64,000 nucleotides of DNA from Polytrichum commune (taxonomy: Eukaryota > Streptophyta > Polytrichopsida > Polytrichales > Polytrichaceae): assembly GCA_950295325.1 (NCBI GenBank), contig OX485806.1, forward strand, positions 23,004,001-23,068,000, given 5' to 3'. Position numbers and translations under genes: made by a program. The notes beneath the pieces were generated by a model, which was given only the letters and a program-made list of their open reading frames with translations, had not been told where the DNA came from and searched no databases. Below are positions 58,301 to 64,000 of the stretch, one piece after another (position 1 is the stretch's first letter; each line of letters begins with the position of its first letter).

Positions 58301-61300
58301 GCCGTTCTCCTTCTTTGTGTATTTTTTGTACAATGTACTTTGTTTTCTTGCTATCTGTGATATGTTATGATAGACCCTTAGGAATTCTACTTATTAAGGC
58401 CAAGTATCTCAGAGAACACACTGTATTGCGTTCATGAAATTATATGATTTTACTCGTAACTTCGTACAGCATATTCATATGGGCATTTTTATCTATGTTA
58501 TTCTTACTCTTATTTGCGAGATTCCCTTACTTTAGATTTATGTCCTTGTGGCAATCTTACAAACTTGAGTAAAATGGGTTGTCTCATAGTATTTCAATCC
58601 AAATCTGTTGCATAATTCTAGATATCAAGATGATGGATTTATGTCAAGGAACTACATTCTCCTTGATGTACATGAAGAGATTAATATTAATCAGAATACC
58701 TTGGATTTACTATAAGGTCCCATCTTTGCAACATGATTGTCTAGGTTGGGACAACACAACACATCAGCCCCGTCTCCCATGACAAGGAGAAACTCTATGC
58801 ACCACTCCCAAGTTCGCCATCGGCGTACCAACAGTGCTCTTACTGCCGGCCTTGGCATCCTGGCTGAAAAATATCGACTTCTCTCCACAGAATGCCTGCG
58901 CACTCTGAGAGTGGAAATACAGCTGAACGCAATCTACCATCTCCAGGTTTCAATTTCAACAGAATAATTCTGGTCTGGATGGAGTGCACCCATGTATTTC
59001 TTCTACGAATTTATTGCTAGCTTGTTACTGTTTTGGTCAAGTAATTTAGTTTCACACTCCAGCTACCAAAGAAATTTAATCTCAATCTCAAATGATAAAT
59101 GGAAATAGGACTAAATATGTTTTGCCAATCCTTTTCCATTGCTCAAGTTGATAGACATAAAGAGAGCTGTACACCCAAGAAATCCTCCAATGAAATAGCA
59201 TCACAAAGATCATTTTATTCCTTAGCATATCCCTCTCGATCGTATTATTTTCAGCAAAGGAGATGTTTGGTACTCAATTCTTTTCTCTTACAAAAAATAA
59301 AGTTCTTGTAATGTGGTTTGCACATCCTGCAGCTTTGTGGTTCTCATTGGGAAATTGTGCGGAATTTGTGCAGACCATGGCGACGAGGGATTATCTCAGA
59401 GACCAGGATGCAGAGGAGCCAGAAGAATTTATTGTTGCACTTACGTCCCAGGTCTTTTTCTAAAACCTCCAGTGGGTCCACTTGATACAACATGATATAA
59501 TCACTTGTGTAAATGTCATTGACATCAGAGAATCTGCAGTTAGTTCTATGTATTTGTTAACAAGAGCGAGTGATAGTAGTTGCTGTATTAATAGGTTCGG
59601 CACCCAAATAGGAACAGGGAACCTTCTACACTTGAGGGCTCTTCCAAGTTTTGATCAAATCAAACTGACTCTTTTTGTTTCTGATCCTGTTCGTAGTAAG
59701 GGTTCACATTTCTTACCACCCAGTCTTGGCTTCAGATTCAAAGAATAGATGAGGAAATGGCTGCATACATGCCTTCTTTGAAGAGAAGTTATATATTTGG
59801 AGGCATTTGTAGTGTCTCTGCAGCAGCCTTCATCAAGGTTCGACCTCTCTCATTCTGAAACTTTATTTACATAGCTGTAAAGAAAAAGGTTTAAATGTTT
59901 ATTGAGCCAAGTTCCAACTTAACGTATATTTGCCTTGCACAACCTGGAAATAGAAGAATTTAGAGACATGACAAAAATGTGATCGAAGAGCATGCTATGT
60001 GAATGGCCGCAATGACTGCATTAATATCTATGTACTCACGTCCAATAGCATGAGACATGTCTCTCTGGGTTTCAAATGACATGTACAGTCAATTGTTCTT
60101 GAAGTATTGTGGAATCTGTTGGCTATGGACAGAATCACTAGATGTATCATACTCTGGGCCAAAGCAATTGAACTTCTGTATTAAACTGGGTTCTATGACT
60201 ACTTTTAAGTACTTATAAATATTGCACAGGCTGTAAACAATATGGACGCAATCAACATGCTGGGAGTAAGACAAGTCACGCGGAATTGCATTGCCCTCCA
60301 GCAGGTATGCTTGTCGCTGACATCTTTCTATAAGTCATTCCCCTTCATTAGGTAAAAGATTCTTGGCTCAAGTGGTCCGTTTATTTATATTCTATAAAGT
60401 GTCGCAGCTTATAAATTCACGAGCTTCTAGTGCCAATCATTAAAACAAACCAGTGGACGGATCCCCAAAATGCAGTGTATGTTAACATCACTGAAGTTTA
60501 GATACAGCGAATCTTAACCTTGTGTTTCTGCTTACTGATACAGAGAGTGTGTTGAAAAAATGTGATATAGGCACTTGCATCACTTGTAGCAAGCAGTGGA
60601 GAATTCCTAGAAGAGCGACTTGACCGTGTCCGCACCTACTATGATCTTCTTACCATTCCCTTCGAGGTATAAACTCCTACTTTTCCATCTTACATTCAGA
60701 CCTGTGGTTAAAATACAACATTGCAATTTGCATTGAATGTTAGAAAAGACAAGGCTGTCCTGACTAAGTAGAGCTCTCAGTTCTGAGACCCCTCATCGCT
60801 GAAACGTGACCATTTCCTGATGTTGTCGCAGGCTCTTATTGCATTGATACCCGAACATGATGCCATTTTCAGCTTAACAGAGTAAGTGTGACGCTCTTAA
60901 TCAGTTTCCTGCTCATCCTACTCCATCTCAAACTGCAAACTTGACCAGTGTTTCATGTTCAGTCAGTGTTGATACCTAACCTTCAGGGTATTATATCTTC
61001 TCAGTGCTAACCGAGCATTAAGCTAATGAATCGTTCATCATTGACTCATCTCATCATTCAACCTTTGAGGTCTTGCAACTGTAAAATATAGAAACAAAAT
61101 AATCAAAATTGTAACGCTGTGTCTGGTAGGCATGGATTCAAAGTAGTAGTTTTCATGTGATTGGAACATGATTTCATATGATAAATTTGAAACCAGTGTT
61201 GACGTATAAAACTAGAGGTTTGTGATGTCTCGCTGGCCAGTAAAATAGTTTGATTTGGAATATGGGGTTGTGGTTGATTGTGGCATTGGGGTGATGCAGG

Positions 61301-61402
61301 TACTCTGCCTTATTGAAGGTGAGTGTTCCAGGTAGGGAGATTCCAACAAACGCTGTACAAAGGATTGGTAAAATTCTGGCACCCATGAGGTCAAAAACTT
61401 AG
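49350..61402 (+). CDS. SEC8: Exocyst complex component SEC8, 26 coding exons seen
   Basis: Predicted 1068 residues, close to the usual plant SEC8 length of about 1050; SEC8 is a core subunit of the octameric exocyst that tethers secretory vesicles to the plasma membrane. Exons: 49350-49568, 50015-50188, 50574-50678, 51109-51218, 51629-51799, 52092-52260, 52907-53013, 53393-53655, 53908-54053, 54399-54514, 54805-54837, 55015-55082, 55390-55538, 55847-55896, 56045-56145, 56272-56384, 57001-57108, 57458-57670, 58211-58296, 58745-58946, 59374-59451, 59736-59837, 60230-60304, 60571-60666, 60832-60881, 61300-61402. All introns are GT-AG and phases agree. Family landmarks: RFDSLPHVV, SVTLRHVISLLDQI, VGALQDVRAEL, VSRRTRTL, RPTVHEMIISEIK, ENHVVVG, SADAAAQTA, EKGRPVLQG, EVLGWAQAMP, LGVRQVTRNCIALQQ, RVRTYYDLL, EYSALLKVSVPGREIP. 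The ATG at 49350 is provisional: homologues carry about 15 more residues, so a small upstream exon may be missing. Confidence 0.93.
50899..50938. repeat. Poly-G rich tract in SEC8 intron 3
   Basis: A run of T then G, about 30 G in 35 bases, inside the intron between 50679 and 51108. It is length-variable by nature and could form a G-quadruplex on the coding strand. Confidence 0.8.
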
Positions 61403-61753
61403 AGGTTGTTGCAAGGTATAATCAAATCACCCAGGACACCGTAGTAGCCATGACTGTAGTTACACACATATTTATAATGTGATCATAAATCTGGGACCAA
61501 GCATGGGAGTTTCAGTCTTCTCCAGGATCCCTTTAACCCTGCCGCCCACCGCACCCGCCCTGTACACATGAAACATCAACCTTAGTGCATATTCATGAGC
61601 TTGGAGTAGTAGTACTGCCTAGTGCAATCAGCTTATTACTATTCCGATGTTTCTAACCCCCACGGAAGTGTACGTATTTACATGTGTCCCCCTCCCCTAT
61701 GAGCAAGATTGGGAAGGGGATGCACATCTTACAAATTTTGTCCACCCTTACAG
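61403..61753 (+). other. SEC8 3' UTR or terminal intron
   Basis: Non-coding after the SEC8 stop at 61400-61402. A strong donor-like GTGAGT lies inside the last exon at 61319 and a CAG acceptor at 61751-61753, so this stretch may act as an intron in an alternative transcript. Confidence 0.35.
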
Positions 61754-61921
61754 ATTGAGGTCCGGAGTCTTTGTAACTGGATGCAACTTTTGATATTTTA
61801 CAAGTCCTCCCTTCCGTATGCAACCGTTGAGCTCGAGTCAGAACCATTTGTTGTTTCATTGAAGGGTTTGTCACTGGCAGATTTGGTGGTTTTGAGAGCC
61901 CTCAAGGCAGGAAGCACTTAG
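61754..61921 (+). other. Possible alternative last exon of SEC8
   Basis: An open frame of 55 codons plus stop begins right after a CAG acceptor preceded by a pyrimidine-rich stretch. Splicing from the GTGAGT at 61319 would join it in frame after the lysine of EYSALLK, replacing the normal C-terminus VSVPGREIP onward by IEVRSLCNWMQLL and a leucine-rich tail ending ALKAGST. No homologue is recognised. A chance frame in the 3' UTR is the alternative. Confidence 0.3.
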
Positions 61922-62261
61922 CAGAATCCACAACAAAAAGATTCAAAATAATATGGGAATCCTCTTGTATCATTATGGGTCACTCGTGAGTATAATGTTT
62001 AGTTGGAAATAATTCCTTGCTTCGAATGGCAAGGGATGTGAGCCTTATGTGGTCACTCTTTCGATTGAACGCCTGTAATTGAATGATATATGGCCAAGGG
62101 TGGTTGTTAATAGCGGAGACGACTGTGTGCTAAAAAATAAAAGACACCATTGTGAGTTATTAGTTAACACAATGGGAGGGCATGTGTGATCATTTTAATG
62201 AGAAAGAGAACCTTCGCTTTGGACTCATAAGGTATGAGTTCTTTCATGGTCATTTTTCTAA
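61922..62261. other. Downstream flank of SEC8
   Basis: AT-rich sequence with no gene. The transcript probably ends here or just before, but no clear polyadenylation signal was assigned. Confidence 0.35.
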
Positions 62262-62535
62262 ATTGGACAACTAGATTTGACTGGTGTGTTGGTTAGGTGA
62301 AGATCTAAGAATGGACACCAAAAAGGCGCGTGTTTAGAAAATTATAACCATTCTCAGCTCAATAGTCATCATAATGGGGGGTTACCTATGTGGACATTAA
62401 TGAGCTCGATAATCCTTCACATTGATAATGAGGAAGATATTCATACAAGCTCTGAAAAATGTGAGGCAAATGGTTATGGACATGATTTTGAAATGCCAAT
62501 CATCTCATGCTATTTCCGCGTTTCGCATCCTATAT
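62262..62535 (-). mobile_element. Family A MITE, copy 9
   Basis: Reverse copy: GGTTAGGTGAAGATCTAAGAATGGACACCAAAA, a short G-run at 62375-62381, ATATTCATACAAGCTCTGAAA and CGCATCCTATAT. The poly-G tract is shorter than in copies 6 and 10. Confidence 0.65.
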
Positions 62536-62547
62536 TTTGAGTGGCGT

Positions 62548-62911
62548 AGTGAACATAATTGTGTAATTATATAATATCTAAACAGGACTGAAAATATAAA
62601 CTAGATGTAAACCGAACATCATTTGTCATTCCTTGTAAAATAATTTGCCCACTTTAGATTTACAATGTTGCAATTACTGGCACTTACTAAGTGATTTTCC
62701 ATCCAAATTTCAATCATCCCTGACAATATTTAATTACAGAAATGTTAGATGTGAAATACACCAAACTTTGTTCCAATAAGTGGCATTTGGATGGACTAAA
62801 AGTAAGTTGGGATGATACTTCTTGTAAACTTATTCGTAAGAAGTGTCATTAGAAAAGTCGCCATAGTGACATGAAATGCCATATGACACTAAACACAATA
62901 CTTAGTGTACT
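62548..62911 (+). repeat. Dispersed repeat family E, copy 2
   Basis: Direct copy of 40490-40800: TCATTTGTCATTCCTTG, CAATGTTGCAATTAC, GGACTAAAAGTAAGTTGGGATGA and CATATGACACTAAACACAATAC are in the same order, with about 50 extra bases. Confidence 0.65.
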
Positions 62912-63224
62912 AAGTCTTGAACTAATGCTAATTGTATTAAGTTCAGTATTTACATGTCAATGCTCTAGCATGGAGCCCAATGCAATGCAATGCACCAGGC
63001 TCAAATAATCAAAATCTATTGAGCAAAAATATGCATAAACAACACTTGACACAATTAATTAATCTTGCTAATGAGTTTTAGTATATTGATGATAAAGTGG
63101 CATGATTGTCTGGATGAGAACGTGACATTTAAGCATGACATGGATGATATCGTGTCACTCTTCAATTACTGCACCAGAGTGTATATAATAAATATATATA
63201 AAAACTCACATGTCTAATTTGGTT
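62912..63224. other. AT-rich spacer
   Basis: No gene. Contains an AATGCAATGCAATGCA short repeat at 62979-62994 and a TATA-rich stretch at 63181-63200. Confidence 0.35.
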
Positions 63225-63560
63225 CACTATCTTAATCAATCACCTATATTTGAGTGGTATGTGGTAAGGTGTGACTCCAAGAATGGGAACTAAAAAGACA
63301 TGTGTTTGAAAGAGGTTTGATTACATGTTGAAAATGCGACAACTATTCTACGTTTAGTAGTCAATATAATTTTGTTTGGGGGGGGGGGGGGGACCTATAT
63401 GACCATTTAAGGAGCACAAGATCTTGATTAAGATATATTCATGTGAGCTCTGAAAACTATGAGGAAAGTGGGTATGGCCTTGATGTGGATTTGCTAACCA
63501 CCTCGCTCGTGTGTTTCATATCCTAGGAGAAGTGGGCCAATTAGAAAAAGTAACCATTCA
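63225..63560 (-). mobile_element. Family A MITE, copy 10
   Basis: Reverse copy: CACCTATATTTGAGTGGTATGTGG, GGTGTGACTCCAAGAATGGGAAC, a poly-G tract at 63379-63392 and GATATATTCATGTGAGCTCTGAAA. The end near 63530 carries the TATCCTAGGAGAAGTGGGCC terminus. Confidence 0.7.
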
Positions 63561-63659
63561 AGACCCATCTTCTCTATCTATTTATGCATCTATGTATGTA
63601 TTTGTGTGTATATGTGTGTGTATCAAAGGCAAAACCACTGATGGTTGTCATAAACCTTT

Positions 63660-63865
63660 GAATCATATGAGTCACGCGTGGTGGGGAGAGAGAGGGAGTT
63701 ATGGCATTTGAGTGCACTCTCATACATCCAAAGATGAAAACCTTGAAATAGTATGCAACCCAGAAGCGATTGTTTTAAGTTGATGCAACACTCGAATTAG
63801 ATATAAAGACCCCTAAATTAGTCTAGTGCGCGTCATTTGATATGAATTGACAACAAACCAATAAG
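63660..63865 (+). repeat. Dispersed repeat family D, copy 3
   Basis: Direct copy of the block at 7165-7350 and 33230-33450: AACCTTGAAATAGTATGCAACCC, ATAAAGACCCCTAAATTAGTCTA and ATTGACAACAAACC. It is preceded by a TTTGAGTGCACTCTCAT segment shared with copy 2. Confidence 0.55.
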
Positions 63866-63944
63866 GAGACCAAGGTTTTATGGTAAATGGATGAGAGGTA
63901 ACTCTTATATGCCATATAACTCCCTCTCCCTCCAAGTGCACAAC

Positions 63945-64000
63945 GAACGGGGAGAAGCAACCGGTAGTTATTGATGACCTTGTTGAGTTTGAGAGATTAC
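63945..64000 (-). mobile_element. Family C element, cut by the window end
   Basis: GAACGGGGAGAAGCAACCGGTAGTT and TTGTTGAGTTTGAGAGATTAC match the start of the reverse family C unit at 38214. Only the first 55 bases are inside the window. Confidence 0.55.

Overview
The window looks like nuclear DNA of a land plant. The genes are interrupted by GT-AG introns, and the families include a plant-type two-domain cytidine deaminase, a plant-specific PLATZ zinc-finger protein and a plant exocyst subunit. Gene islands of 3-12 kb are separated by intergenic DNA dense with decayed transposable elements. I cannot fix the species. The remnant families (a zf-RVT type retroelement and a Rep/HUH-like ORF) gave me an impression of a seed-free plant or gymnosperm, but that is inference only.

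Five protein genes can be assembled exon by exon with consistent splice phases: a three-domain saposin B (prosaposin-like) protein (1349-3896, +); a cytidine deaminase (9633-13106, -) with one 2.4-kb intron full of MITEs; a PLATZ transcription factor in a single exon (19954-20697, +); a PWWP-domain protein of ten exons (21436-27728, -); and the exocyst subunit SEC8, 26 coding exons found (49350-61402, +). They are housekeeping or regulatory genes with no operon-like relation. Their functions span vesicle tethering, lysosomal/vacuolar lipid-protein handling, pyrimidine salvage and chromatin or transcription.

The rest is mobile and repetitive DNA. Family A is a MITE of about 350-450 bp with a hypervariable poly-G tract, seen at least ten times in both orientations. 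Family B is a MITE of about 310 bp; one copy sits inside a family A copy. Family C is a unit of about 225 bp rich in AACCGGTT, often in inverted pairs. A PIF/Harbinger-like MITE has perfect 19-bp terminal inverted repeats and a TAA target duplication. A tRNA-derived SINE has a perfect 15-bp target duplication. Also present are two inverted remnants of a non-LTR-type zf-RVT protein, a decayed Rep/HUH-like ORF, and two further dispersed families (D and E). Local tandem duplications occur next to or inside genes: the 3' tail of the deaminase, the promoter plus 5' coding end of the PLATZ gene, a PWWP intron, and the presumed SEC8 leader region.

The most unusual items are the Rep/HUH-like remnant at 30.6-31.7 kb, the roughly 3-kb strand-asymmetric G/T-rich tract at 15.4-18.5 kb that hosts the SINE, the nested MITE and foldback complex at 35.2-36.1 kb, the deaminase tail repeats, and a possible alternative last exon of SEC8.
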